From JAENVT01 sp040006755 (GTDB lineage: Bacteria; Actinomycetota; Acidimicrobiia; Acidimicrobiales; Ilumatobacteraceae), in contig JBDTWJ010000024.1 of NCBI GenBank assembly GCA_040006755.1, positions 1 through 30,883 on the forward strand: 30,883 nt of DNA. Direction: 5' to 3'. Positions within the stretch are counted from its first letter, which is position 1; each line of letters starts with the position of its first letter. A program made the position numbers and the translations under genes. The notes beneath the pieces were generated by a model that saw only the letters and a list, made by a program, of their open reading frames with translations, did no database searches and was not told where the DNA came from. This document shows, piece after piece, positions 22,774 through 30,855 of the stretch.

Positions 22774-23763
22774 ATGCCTCGCGCGTTCATCACCGGTGTT
22801 ACTGGGCAAGATGGCCAGCATCTCGCCGAGTTCCTCCACTCCAAGGGCTACGAGGTCTTTGGCATGGTCAAGGGTCAGAACAATCCGAGGATGACGATGA
22901 TGCGCGACGAGTTCCCCTACGTCGAGCCGGTGCCGGGCGATCTCGCTGATCTGCCGTCGCTCGTCAAGGCACTCGACTCCACGCAACCCGACGAGGTCTA
23001 CAACCTCGGCGCCATCTCATTTGTCGCGCTCAGCTTCAACCAAGCCGAGTTGACGGCCAACATCACGGGCACCGGCGTGCTTCGAATGCTCGAGGCCATT
23101 CGAATGGTCGGGGGGGCCGAGAACAATCCCATTCGGTTCTATCAAGCCAGCAGCAGCGAGATGTTCGGCAAGGTGCGCGAGACCCCTCAGACGGAACGCA
23201 CACCGTTCCATCCGCGTTCGCCATACGGTTGCGCCAAGGTCTTCGGCCACGACATCGTCGTCAACTACCGAGAGAGCTACGGCTTGTTCGCGTGCAGCGG
23301 AATCCTGTTCAACCACGAAGGCCCGCGGCGCGGTCTCGAGTTCGTCACCCGCAAGGTCACCAATGCCGTTGCGCGCATCAAGCTCGGCCTGCAGACCGAG
23401 ATCGTGCTGGGGAACCTCGACTCGAAGCGCGATTGGGGCTACGCCGGCGACTACGTCAAGGCGATGTGGCTGATGCTGCAGCAGGATCAGCCCGACGACT
23501 ACGTCGTTGCCACCGGTACGACCCACAGCATCGAGGATCTCGTGTCGCTCGCCTTCAACGAGGTGGGAATCGAGAACTGGCGCGATCACGTGCGCCAGGA
23601 CCCGAAGTTCTTCCGTCCGGCCGAGGTCGATCTCCTCATCGGTGATCCGTCGAAAGCCAAGACGAAACTCGGTTGGGAGCCGGAAGTCGCCTTCCCCGAG
23701 TTGATCAAGATGATGGTCGCCAATGATCTGACGATCGAGTCCGAGAAGGCTCGTCGCAGCTGA
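22774..23763 (+). CDS. gmd: GDP-mannose 4,6-dehydratase
   Basis: It makes GDP-4-keto-6-deoxy-D-mannose, the branch point to GDP-fucose, GDP-rhamnose, perosamine and related sugars. The 329-residue SDR shows AFITGVTGQDGQHLAEFL, YNLGAISFVALSF, the catalytic block ASSSEMFGKV (Ser at 126-128, Glu129), YGCAK with Tyr151 and Lys155, GILFNHEGPRRG (the Gmd-specific NHESPRRG motif), LGNLDSKRDWGYAGDYV, and FRPAEVDLLIGDPSKAKTKLGW. It is a little shorter than E. coli Gmd (373). No GMER/Fcl, Rmd or Per gene that would use the product is in the window, so the final sugar is open. GDP-mannose probably comes from the pyrophosphorylase at 18737. Confidence 0.95.
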   Translation: MPRAFITGVTGQDGQHLAEFLHSKGYEVFGMVKGQNNPRMTMMRDEFPYVEPVPGDLADLPSLVKALDSTQPDEVYNLGAISFVALSFNQAELTANITGTGVLRMLEAIRMVGGAENNPIRFYQASSSEMFGKVRETPQTERTPFHPRSPYGCAKVFGHDIVVNYRESYGLFACSGILFNHEGPRRGLEFVTRKVTNAVARIKLGLQTEIVLGNLDSKRDWGYAGDYVKAMWLMLQQDQPDDYVVATGTTHSIEDLVSLAFNEVGIENWRDHVRQDPKFFRPAEVDLLIGDPSKAKTKLGWEPEVAFPELIKMMVANDLTIESEKARRS

Positions 23764-23773
23764 GCGTCCAGTC

Positions 23774-23790
23774 AGCCGCTGCGCGCGGCT
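23774..23790. terminator. GC hairpin between convergent gmd and flippase genes
   Basis: AGCCGC-TGCGC-GCGGCT is a perfect 6-bp stem with a 5-base loop in the 26-bp convergent gap. It touches the flippase stop codon. No T-tract follows on either strand, so it may be a bidirectional hairpin terminator of the weak actinobacterial kind. Confidence 0.4.
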
Positions 23791-25130
23791 CAGGACTCCA
23801 ACGGCATGTTGCTGATCGCGTCCATCACCGAATCGCCGGTCGGCAGGTCGCCGCTGCGCAGGCGTGACCGCAAGGCCAATGCGAACGCGCACAGTGCAGC
23901 GAACGACGAGGCGACGAGACCAAGCTCGACTCGCCTGAACAGCTCGTCGGAGGAGAGCCAGGTCACGAGCACGAACGTGATGGCACCGATTCCCCAACCG
24001 AGCGCGACGAGTGCGTGCCCGCGTAGTGCGATCACCGCTTGAGCAATGGCCAGAGCGATCATGTAGCAGGCGCTGCCAAGGGCCAGCATCGCCATCGTCT
24101 GTCGGCTGAGCGTCGCGTCGTAGAAGCGTTCGATGACGAGCGGTCCGAGCAAATAGGCGCCGGCGGTTCCGATGACTCCGACGATCAGAACCAGCTTCAT
24201 CAGGCGCGCGAAGCCGGAACGAAATTCGGCGATCTCGTTGCGTGCCGCGAGTCGTGACAAGCGCGGAAGCAAGGCAGCTTGCACTGCCTGGAAGAGGAAC
24301 AGCGGAATGCGAGCCAACAGAACGCCGTAGGTGAAGCGCGTGACCAGGTGCTTCTGGCCCTCGCTGGCCAGCAACGTCGCTGCTAAGGGTCCGGCGTTGA
24401 CAAGGCCTGCGGCGAAGACCGAACCGAGCAGCAACCAACCGAGATTGGGTGTCACCTCTGCCCACGACGCCTCCGGACCTGGCTCGGTGCGCAGCGAGCC
24501 TTTTGCCTTGACCCACAGCACACCGGGAAGTGGCGACAGAGCTACGGCGAAGCCATAGAGACCGACGGTCTTGACCCCCAGAACAGCCAGCGTGGCACAG
24601 AACACGATGCGTACCGCTCCGTCGGCCCCCATCACGATTGCATAGGCGTTGAACCGACCGTTGCCGCTGGCGATTCCGCGTGCCAGATGGGCAGGCGCGT
24701 ACGCGGAGAACGCAAGTATCAGGGCCACCATCAGGACCCAGTCGCCATCGAAGTATCCGCTGACGATCAAGGGGCTGGCGATCAGCGCAGCGATCGTGAC
24801 CACTGCAGCAAGTCCGATGCCGAGAGTTCGCACCCGCTCGACAACCGGTCGCCCACCCAGGCCGAGAGCCCGCCGGTGTGCCAGCGTCCTGGCGAGCTCT
24901 TGCTCGAGGGGCAGGAAGAAGCCAGGCGCCAGGGCGAACGTGGCGATCCACAGGCTGGCGATGGGCTGCACGGCTTCGTCACTGCCGAGCGCGACCTTCG
25001 CTACCTTCAAGAACAGGTAGCTGGTGATGCCGGCAATGAGTAGGCCGATCCCTACCGGAAGGGTGCCTTCCGGTAGGGGAGCCCGTCCTTGACGTTTGTC
25101 GGACGAAGGTTGCACGTCGGAGGACTCCAC
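23790..25130 (-). CDS. Polysaccharide flippase (Wzx/MATE-MurJ superfamily)
   Basis: The 446-residue membrane protein has about 12 to 14 hydrophobic segments beginning near residue 24 (LPVGIGLLIAGITSYLFLKV). Charged signposts of the family are FALAPGFFLPLEQELARTLAHRR after the second segment and LFLFQAVQAALLPRLSRLAARNE in the middle, the latter close to the FxxxxxxxLxPxLS pattern of O-antigen and teichoic acid flippases. It would move lipid-linked oligosaccharide made by the nearby glycosyltransferases across the membrane. GTG 25130 gives the start; it lies ten bases after a TAGCCT box on the minus strand. A perfect 13-bp inverted repeat lies in codons about 18-27. Confidence 0.88.
   Translation of the reverse strand: MESSDVQPSSDKRQGRAPLPEGTLPVGIGLLIAGITSYLFLKVAKVALGSDEAVQPIASLWIATFALAPGFFLPLEQELARTLAHRRALGLGGRPVVERVRTLGIGLAAVVTIAALIASPLIVSGYFDGDWVLMVALILAFSAYAPAHLARGIASGNGRFNAYAIVMGADGAVRIVFCATLAVLGVKTVGLYGFAVALSPLPGVLWVKAKGSLRTEPGPEASWAEVTPNLGWLLLGSVFAAGLVNAGPLAATLLASEGQKHLVTRFTYGVLLARIPLFLFQAVQAALLPRLSRLAARNEIAEFRSGFARLMKLVLIVGVIGTAGAYLLGPLVIERFYDATLSRQTMAMLALGSACYMIALAIAQAVIALRGHALVALGWGIGAITFVLVTWLSSDELFRRVELGLVASSFAALCAFALALRSRLRSGDLPTGDSVMDAISNMPLES
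25050..25078. repeat. Perfect 13-bp inverted repeat within flippase codons
   Basis: The left arm CCCTACCGGAAGG (25050-25062) and right arm CCTTCCGGTAGGG (25066-25078) are exact reverse complements around a 3-base GTG loop. It falls about 50-80 bases into the flippase mRNA, where a hairpin of this strength could hinder elongation or translation, or the DNA palindrome could bind a protein. No T-tract follows. Confidence 0.8.
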
Positions 25131-25140
25131 CAGACTTGCG

Positions 25141-25146
25141 AGGCTA
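25141..25146 (-). promoter_or_regulatory. TAGCCT -10-like box of the flippase gene
   Basis: GCTAGCCTCGCAA on the minus strand holds TAGCCT ten bases before the GTG at 25130. The 63-bp gap behind the small-protein gene has room for its own promoter, although read-through from that gene is also likely. Confidence 0.4.
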
Positions 25147-25193
25147 GCGGTCCCGGTGGTCCGTAAGAAGAACAGTCCGGATCACACATCCGA

Positions 25194-25481
25194 TCAGACA
25201 GATGTACGGATCAACTCTCGTACTTGCTCGATGCGCTCGGTGACAGCCGCGGTCAGTTGCTCGCGACCGGCCTGTGCTCGCTCCACGGCAACGACGCTGA
25301 GTCCAACGGTCATGTACGCGGCATCGCGAAGGTTGGGCAGCTTGACATTGCGGAGCGCATCGATGTCGAGCTTGCTGAAATCGACGGCCGGCCAGTCGAG
25401 AGTAGGGACGTCGACGTTCTTGATGGCGGACCAGTCGATCTTCGGCAGTTTCATGGTGGGGAACTCGGGAAGTTTGAACAT
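25194..25481 (-). CDS. Small conserved-looking protein, function unknown
   Basis: The 95-residue protein has an N-terminal half of proline-aspartate-rich segments with repeating K/D-hydrophobic pattern (KLPEFPTMKLPKIDW, VDVPTLDWPAVDFSKLDID), then a short hydrophobic helix AAYMTVGLSVVAVERAQ and an amphipathic helix REQLTAAVTERIEQVRELI that could coil or lie on a surface. The second half resembles the phasin-like or membrane-peripheral small proteins of actinobacteria, but I cannot name a family. ATG 25481 was picked because a near-consensus promoter ends six bases before it; TTG/ATG codons further upstream would place the promoter inside the gene. The strong promoter suggests an abundant protein. 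Confidence 0.7.
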   Translation of the reverse strand: MFKLPEFPTMKLPKIDWSAIKNVDVPTLDWPAVDFSKLDIDALRNVKLPNLRDAAYMTVGLSVVAVERAQAGREQLTAAVTERIEQVRELIRTSV

Positions 25482-25487
25482 GCAACA

Positions 25488-25516
25488 AATATATCGCAGA
25501 GTGCTAACTATTGCAA
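25488..25516 (-). promoter_or_regulatory. Strong leaderless promoter of the small protein
   Basis: On the minus strand TTGCAA (25516-25511), 17 bases, TATATT (25493-25488), six bases, ATG 25481. It is the best sigma-70-like promoter in the window. The spacer contains GAGTGCTAA on the plus strand (25499-25507), one half of the HrcA/CIRCE consensus, without the other half. Confidence 0.7.
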
Positions 25517-25519
25517 GCA

Positions 25520-25532
25520 CACTTGCCAAGTG
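25520..25532. promoter_or_regulatory. Palindrome in the divergent small-protein/GT2 spacer
   Basis: CACTTG-C-CAAGTG is a perfect 13-bp palindrome lying between the -35 box of the small-protein promoter and the TAGCCT box of the GT2 gene. It is a candidate operator for either or both genes. Confidence 0.4.
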
Positions 25533-25557
25533 CCTGCACTCTCACCCGCCCCCGCAG

Positions 25558-25563
25558 TAGCCT
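25558..25563 (+). promoter_or_regulatory. TAGCCT -10-like box of the GT2 operon
   Basis: TAGCCT is followed by nine bases and the GTG at 25573, the same distance as at 17841. No ribosome binding site intervenes and no clear -35 box is seen. Confidence 0.45.
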
Positions 25564-25572
25564 GGCCGCCTC

Positions 25573-28500
25573 GTGGAAGCCGCCAATCAAATCGCTCCGC
25601 CCGTCGTGGCTGTGATGGTGGTGTGCAACCCGGGTGACTGGTTCGACGAGGTGCTCGAGGGCCTGGCGGAGCAGGATTACGCCAATCTCAAGAGCTTGTT
25701 CCTGGTCGTTGGCGATCCTGGCGACGTGCCCGATCGCGTGCGCGAGCGAGTACAGAATGCCTTCGTACGCGGGATCGGAAACACCACCGGGTACGGCGTA
25801 GCCGCCAACGAAGTGCTTCGACTGGTCGAGGGAACCAACGGCTTCTTCTGCTTCCTGCACGACGATGTAGCCCTCGATCCTGGCGCGATTCGTCTGCTGG
25901 TCGAGGAGCTGTATCGCTCGAACGCCGGCATCGTCGGACCGAAGCTGGTCTCGTGGGACGATCCCGGCGTGCTGCAACACGTCGGCATCGGCGTCGACCG
26001 CTTCGGCGAGGTCGACTCGTTCGTCGAGGAGGGCGAGGTCGACCAGGAGCAGCACGACGCCGTGCGCGACGTTTTCGCCCTACCGTCTGCGTGCCTGATG
26101 GTGCGCGCCGACCTCTTCAAGGAAATCGGTGGCTTCGACACCTGGATGGATTTCTACGGCGACGACGTCGACCTGTGCTGGCGCGCCCACCTCGGCGGTG
26201 CCCGCGTCGTGGTCGTGCCCGCAGCGCGCGCCCGTCACCGCGAGGCGTTATCAGAACGTCGACCCGACCTCCGCCCCGCGCAACTGCAGGCACGTCACCG
26301 CATGCGCTCAATCGCCACCCTGACGGGTGCTCGACGTCTGCCATTGCTGGCCGTGCAGCTGGTGTTCGTCACGCTCTCCGAGCTCGTGGTGGGTGTTCTC
26401 TCCGGCAAGCCGCGCGAGGCGTGGGCATCGGTGCGTGCGATGTTCGGCCTCATCCCTCGTTTGCCGGGCATCCTCGTACGACGCCGTGAGGTTCGTGCCC
26501 TGCGCCACGTTCCCGACGGCGAGATCGCCGGTCTGCAATTGCACGGCTCAGCCCGCGTCTCGGCGTACCTACGCAGCCGCGACATGCGACCGTCGCGAGG
26601 CGAGAACTCGATCGAGCGCAGATGGCGACAGACTGCGGGCTCTGCACCGATGTTCGCGTGGATCTGCGTGCTCGTCGCCATGCTGTTCGGCAGCCGCCAC
26701 CTCCTCAGTGGCATCCCGCGATTCGGCGAGTTCTTGCAACTTCCCGTCAGCCCTCGAGCCATGCTGAGCGACTACCGGTCGGGATGGTGGGGTCACGGCC
26801 TGGGCTCGACCACGCCCGTTCCCACCGGTGTCGCTCTGACCGCCATGGGCAGCACGCTGACGCTCTTCCACATGGGTCTGCTGCACACCGTCGGCGTACT
26901 CGGACTGCTGGTTATCGGCTATCTCGGGATCTGGCGACTCGCGACGCTGTTCCCCACGGCACGAGCGCGGATCGCAGCCCTCGTGGTCTACGCGGCAGTG
27001 CCGCTGCCATCGCAACTGCTGTCGAGCGGTCGCTGGGGAGCGCTGGCCTGTTATGCGGCTGCGCCGTGGGTCGTGCACCTCTTGCGCCGCAGCGCCGGCA
27101 TCGAGTCGTTCGACATATCCGACAGCACCCGCCCCGACGGGTACACAGCGATTTCGGCAAGAGCGCGACTGCGGATGGTGTCCCAGCTCGCGCTGCTGAC
27201 GGCGGTCACCTTCGCGTTCGTTCCGTCATTCGCTTTCGTCGTGGTGGCGATCGGCATCGTCCTTGCTCTCACCACGCTGCTCGGCGGCGGGTCGTGGCGT
27301 CCGGCACTGATACTGGTGTCGATTTCCGTTGCCGCAGCGGCACTCGCCTTTCTCGCCAACCTGCCATGGGCATCCTCGCTGTTCGGTCGTCATGGGTGGG
27401 ATCTGATCGCCGGCGTCCCGGCGCCTGTCGCCGACGGCCTACCAGCGGGCTCTGCAGGCAGCCGCGCGCTCGGCGTCACTCGTCTCGCAAGGTTCGGGTT
27501 GGGCAACGGGCAGTTCGGCATCCTCGCGATAGCGCTGTACCTGCCCGTTCTGGTCGCGCCGCTGGTTGCCCGCAGTTGGCGATTGACGTGGGCCATTCGC
27601 TCGGCCGGCCTCGTGATCGTGTTCGGCTGGCTCGCAGTTCTGGATGACCGCGGCTTGAAGATCCGCCTCCCGGAGCCGGGGGTGCTGTTGGCCCCAGTCG
27701 CCGTCGGCCTGGCCCTGTCGGCCGCGTGCATTGCGGCGGCGTTCCAAGACGACGTGCTCGCCGGGTCGTTCGGATGGCGTCAACCGCTCGGCCTGTTGAG
27801 CGCGGCGGCCGTCGCGATCGGGGTGCTTCCCGGCCTGTCAGCTGTCGGCTCCGGCCGATGGCGCATGCCGACGCTGACCTTGACGTCGGTGCTCGGGCAG
27901 TTCGCCGAGAATCCTCCAGAGGGCGACTATCGGATCCTGTGGATCGGAAATCCTCAAGTCATGCCAGTTGCATCGTGGACACTTCGGCCCGGCATCGGTT
28001 ACGCGATCACCGACGACGGTCCGTTGACGCAGTACGAAGCGTGGCCTGGCCGCCCATCCGAGACCGAGGCCGAGGTCGGCGCCGTGATCGAGCAACTTGC
28101 GTCCGAGTCGACACTTCGCGGCGGTCGGTTACTGGCGCCCTATGCGATTCGCTACATCGTCGTGCCCATCGCCGATGGCGCCACCAGCACGGTCAATGCG
28201 CCCTTGCCACTTCCCAACGGTCTTGTCGATGCACTCGACGATCAACTCGATTTCGCAGCGCCGTTGACTCGTCCGCTCAACTTCCTGGTCTACGAGAACA
28301 CCGCGTGGCTCCCCACTCGTGCCCAATTCTCAGCTACCGATGCGGACGCCACCCGCCAAGCAGGTTTCGACTCGTTGGCCCGGCTCGACCTGTCGGCAGC
28401 GGCGACACCTGTTGCTGTCGGCGCATCCGACAACACCGCTGTCTCGTTCGCGGCTGAGGCGGGGGCGGTGACGGTAGCGACCGGTGTCGATCACCGCTGG

Positions 28501-28935
28501 ACGATGCAGGTCGGGTCGCAGTCGATCGCACCACGACCCGCGTTCGGTGCGACAACGGGATACGACATCCCATCTGCTGGGCCGGCCACCTTGCGCTATC
28601 ACACCTCGCTGTCGCGTGCGTTCGCGCTGATCGGACAGTTGGTGCTGTGGTTGCTGCTCGCGCTCGGCGTCAGCAGGTTCGACACGACGTCGATCGCGCG
28701 ATGGCGTCGTCGCCGCGTCTCCGCCGCGCTCGAGGCGCCGCTGTTGTCGATCGATGCACCGATACAGGCACCCACCGACCCTTCGGTGCTCGTCTCGCTC
28801 GACGACGACTCCATACCGTTGCAGACCGATCCTGAATCGGTTCCTGGTTCGGATGACGAAGGCGTCGAGCATCACGACGACGACAGGCATGAAGCCGAGA
28901 AGCGTGAAGCCGATCAGCAGGCAGGTGTCGAATGA
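25573..28935 (+). CDS. Giant GT2 glycosyltransferase with multi-pass membrane domain
   Basis: The 1120-residue protein fuses an N-terminal GT2 domain (about 10-260) to a long polytopic membrane region. The GT2 part has FLHDDVALDPGAIRLLVEEL with the HDD donor/metal motif at 96-98, GIVGPKLVSW, SACLMVRADLFKEIGGFD and the catalytic GDDVDLCWR (196-204). A cluster of about ten or more hydrophobic segments runs from about 255 to 760. A large, presumably extracellular, segment (about 775-1010) follows, then a last membrane helix near 1017-1035 and an acidic, His-containing cytosolic tail. Such GT2-membrane fusions sit beside DUF5719 genes in actinobacteria and may act on lipid-linked sugars. The stop overlaps the next ATG (ATGA). 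Confidence 0.85.
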   Translation: MEAANQIAPPVVAVMVVCNPGDWFDEVLEGLAEQDYANLKSLFLVVGDPGDVPDRVRERVQNAFVRGIGNTTGYGVAANEVLRLVEGTNGFFCFLHDDVALDPGAIRLLVEELYRSNAGIVGPKLVSWDDPGVLQHVGIGVDRFGEVDSFVEEGEVDQEQHDAVRDVFALPSACLMVRADLFKEIGGFDTWMDFYGDDVDLCWRAHLGGARVVVVPAARARHREALSERRPDLRPAQLQARHRMRSIATLTGARRLPLLAVQLVFVTLSELVVGVLSGKPREAWASVRAMFGLIPRLPGILVRRREVRALRHVPDGEIAGLQLHGSARVSAYLRSRDMRPSRGENSIERRWRQTAGSAPMFAWICVLVAMLFGSRHLLSGIPRFGEFLQLPVSPRAMLSDYRSGWWGHGLGSTTPVPTGVALTAMGSTLTLFHMGLLHTVGVLGLLVIGYLGIWRLATLFPTARARIAALVVYAAVPLPSQLLSSGRWGALACYAAAPWVVHLLRRSAGIESFDISDSTRPDGYTAISARARLRMVSQLALLTAVTFAFVPSFAFVVVAIGIVLALTTLLGGGSWRPALILVSISVAAAALAFLANLPWASSLFGRHGWDLIAGVPAPVADGLPAGSAGSRALGVTRLARFGLGNGQFGILAIALYLPVLVAPLVARSWRLTWAIRSAGLVIVFGWLAVLDDRGLKIRLPEPGVLLAPVAVGLALSAACIAAAFQDDVLAGSFGWRQPLGLLSAAAVAIGVLPGLSAVGSGRWRMPTLTLTSVLGQFAENPPEGDYRILWIGNPQVMPVASWTLRPGIGYAITDDGPLTQYEAWPGRPSETEAEVGAVIEQLASESTLRGGRLLAPYAIRYIVVPIADGATSTVNAPLPLPNGLVDALDDQLDFAAPLTRPLNFLVYENTAWLPTRAQFSATDADATRQAGFDSLARLDLSAAATPVAVGASDNTAVSFAAEAGAVTVATGVDHRWTMQVGSQSIAPRPAFGATTGYDIPSAGPATLRYHTSLSRAFALIGQLVLWLLLALGVSRFDTTSIARWRRRRVSAALEAPLLSIDAPIQAPTDPSVLVSLDDDSIPLQTDPESVPGSDDEGVEHHDDDRHEAEKREADQQAGVE

Positions 28936-30371
28936 TCGCCGCGCGCCGGTTCGTCGCCGGCATGCTCGTTCTGGCGACGATCATCGGGGTCGTCATGCTG
29001 CAACGTTCACGCCCAGTGCACAGCGTGGCCGCCGAGTTCTCGCGGCTCGGCAACCCCACCATGCCCTTCGTTCCGAAGGGCGAGTTCGTCACGTCGGCCT
29101 GGTTCTGTGCTGGTGTACCGGTGGGCGGCCCGCAACTGGGTGGATCCGCCATCGTTGCCAACCCCTCCGAGGTCACGCTGACAGGCAGGATCACCACGTT
29201 CACCGACGCTGCTGGTGTCGAAGCAGTGTCGGCCACGTTCGACGTTCCCGCTCGCGGCACGATGGCGTTCGATCTCGCCCAGATACAGCCTCAGGGCACA
29301 TACGTGTCGGCGATGGTCGAGATATACGGCGGTGGAGGGTTCGTCGAGCAACGCGCCGATAGCGCGTCGGGCAGTGCTGTGTCGCCATGCTCCAACTCGA
29401 CATCGTCGTCGTGGTACTTCGCCGACGGCTACACCGTCGAGGGAAGCAAAGAGGATCTGGTCATCACCAACCCGTTCCCTTCCAACGCGATCGTCAGCAT
29501 CCGGGAAGCAACCGGAACCGAGAGTCGCGTACCTGCGACGTTGCAGAGCTTGCTTGTGAAGGCCAACTCAGTGCTCGTCGTCAGCCAGGATCTCCTCGCC
29601 AAGCGTGAGTTGGTTCTGGCCATCACCGTCACGAGCACCCGGGGCAGGGTCGTGGTCGGTCGGGCGCAGGAGTATCTGGCCTCGGTCGGCCGGGCTGGCT
29701 TCACCATGACGTTGGGGGCGCCGTCGCTCGGCGATCAGTTCTACTTTGCCGATGGCGAGGTCGCTGCCAACGCCATCGAGCGCTACAGCGTCTACAACGG
29801 ATCCGACACCGACGCAGTCGTCAACGTCACGTTCCTCGGGCTCGACCCGGCGGCAGGCTTCGTCAATCCCGAACCGCTGACGGTTCCGGCCGGTAACGTC
29901 GTCTCGCTGATCGCGGGCGATGTCGGAGTTCCTGAAGGCAGGCACGGTGCGGTCTTCTCGACCGAGACCCAGGGATCGATCCTCGTCGAGCGGGCGATCA
30001 CCCGCCAGACCGGCGACACCGTGGCGACCACAGTCGTGATGGGTTCGCCACCGACGTTTGCCTCCACTCGCTGGAGCATGGCCATTGGCACCGACCTGCC
30101 CGTAGAGAACATCCTGGTCGTACTCAACGCGACCGGTTCCGATGCGACCGTCACCGTCAAGACGCTCGGGGTCGGGGGAGAGGTGCCGGTACCGGGAATG
30201 GAAGCCATTCCGCTGCCAGCCGGTGGGGTGATCCCCATCGGTGTCGCCGATCCGACGGCGCTCGGCCGTCCACTGATCGTGGAGTCGACCCAACGGATCT
30301 ACGTCGAGCGCCTGTTACCGCGAGATCCCGACCTACGCGGTCGATCCGGCTCCTTCGCCCTGCCAGGCTGA
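28932..30371 (+). CDS. Secreted or anchored DUF5719-like protein
   Basis: The 479-residue protein has an N-terminal signal or anchor (RRFVAGMLVLATIIGVVML, about 5-23) and a beta-rich exterior built of repeating units. The units begin with aromatic patterns such as SAWFCAGV and SSWYFADGYT, then QFYFADGEVAANAIERYSVYN, each followed by strands on xxIxNPxxxxxxVxxxx themes (VANPSEVTLTG, ITNPFPSNAIV, YNGSDTDAVV, LNATGSDATV), so probably four tandem Ig-like or beta-sandwich modules. Only two cysteines occur (WFCAG and SPCSNS). I assign DUF5719 from memory of the family's pattern and its constant partner, the GT2 protein; the function is unknown. Overlap with the GT2 gene suggests a complex. Confidence 0.72.
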   Translation: MIAARRFVAGMLVLATIIGVVMLQRSRPVHSVAAEFSRLGNPTMPFVPKGEFVTSAWFCAGVPVGGPQLGGSAIVANPSEVTLTGRITTFTDAAGVEAVSATFDVPARGTMAFDLAQIQPQGTYVSAMVEIYGGGGFVEQRADSASGSAVSPCSNSTSSSWYFADGYTVEGSKEDLVITNPFPSNAIVSIREATGTESRVPATLQSLLVKANSVLVVSQDLLAKRELVLAITVTSTRGRVVVGRAQEYLASVGRAGFTMTLGAPSLGDQFYFADGEVAANAIERYSVYNGSDTDAVVNVTFLGLDPAAGFVNPEPLTVPAGNVVSLIAGDVGVPEGRHGAVFSTETQGSILVERAITRQTGDTVATTVVMGSPPTFASTRWSMAIGTDLPVENILVVLNATGSDATVTVKTLGVGGEVPVPGMEAIPLPAGGVIPIGVADPTALGRPLIVESTQRIYVERLLPRDPDLRGRSGSFALPG

Positions 30372-30375
30372 GGCC

Positions 30376-30828
30376 ATGACACAGGTGATCATCGCTGTGG
30401 GGGTGCTCGTCGGCGCCCTCGGCGTCGGCGCTGTGCTCCGTGGACGGCGCGGTGTCGACGCTCCGACACAGCCGACCTTCGCTGCTCCCGCGCAGATCGA
30501 CAGAAGCGACTTCGCTGGAGTCAATGCGCCTTGGCTGGTCGCGGTGTTCTCGTCGTCAACATGCACGACCTGCGCCGATGTCGTGCGTAAGGCCCATGTG
30601 CTGACCTGCTCCGAAGTAGCGGTTGTCGATGTCGAGTATTCGGTTGCGGCCGCGCTGCACCGGAAGTACCACGTCGACGCGGTACCAATCGCTGTGGTCG
30701 CCGATCGCACGGGTGTTGTCAGAGCTAGTTTCGTGGGGCCGATGTCGGCCACCGATCTCTGGGCGGCCGTTGCCGAGGCTCGCCATCCGGGATCGAGCCC
30801 GGAACCTCACCTCGGTCACGACCATTGA
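30376..30828 (+). CDS. Thioredoxin-fold protein with N-terminal anchor
   Basis: The 150-residue protein has one hydrophobic segment (about 4-21) followed by RGRRG, then a thioredoxin domain with the active site FSSSTCTTCADVV (Cys63, Cys66) and a cis-proline at DAVPIAVVAD (Pro104). A third cysteine is at 78. The tail ends HLGHDH. By the positive-inside rule the arginines after the anchor favour a cytoplasmic domain, though a secreted orientation cannot be excluded. It starts four bases after the DUF5719-like stop and so belongs to the same operon; a thiol-redox service to that protein is possible but unproved. Confidence 0.85.
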   Translation: MTQVIIAVGVLVGALGVGAVLRGRRGVDAPTQPTFAAPAQIDRSDFAGVNAPWLVAVFSSSTCTTCADVVRKAHVLTCSEVAVVDVEYSVAAALHRKYHVDAVPIAVVADRTGVVRASFVGPMSATDLWAAVAEARHPGSSPEPHLGHDH

Positions 30829-30855
30829 TCGCCGTTACTTGATCGCGGCGACTGC

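Noticed and set aside
25499..25507. GAGTGCTAA, half of a CIRCE (HrcA) element before the small protein
   Set aside because: The expected TTAGCACTC arm nine bases away is absent (the bases there read TGCAACAAA), so no full heat-shock operator is present.
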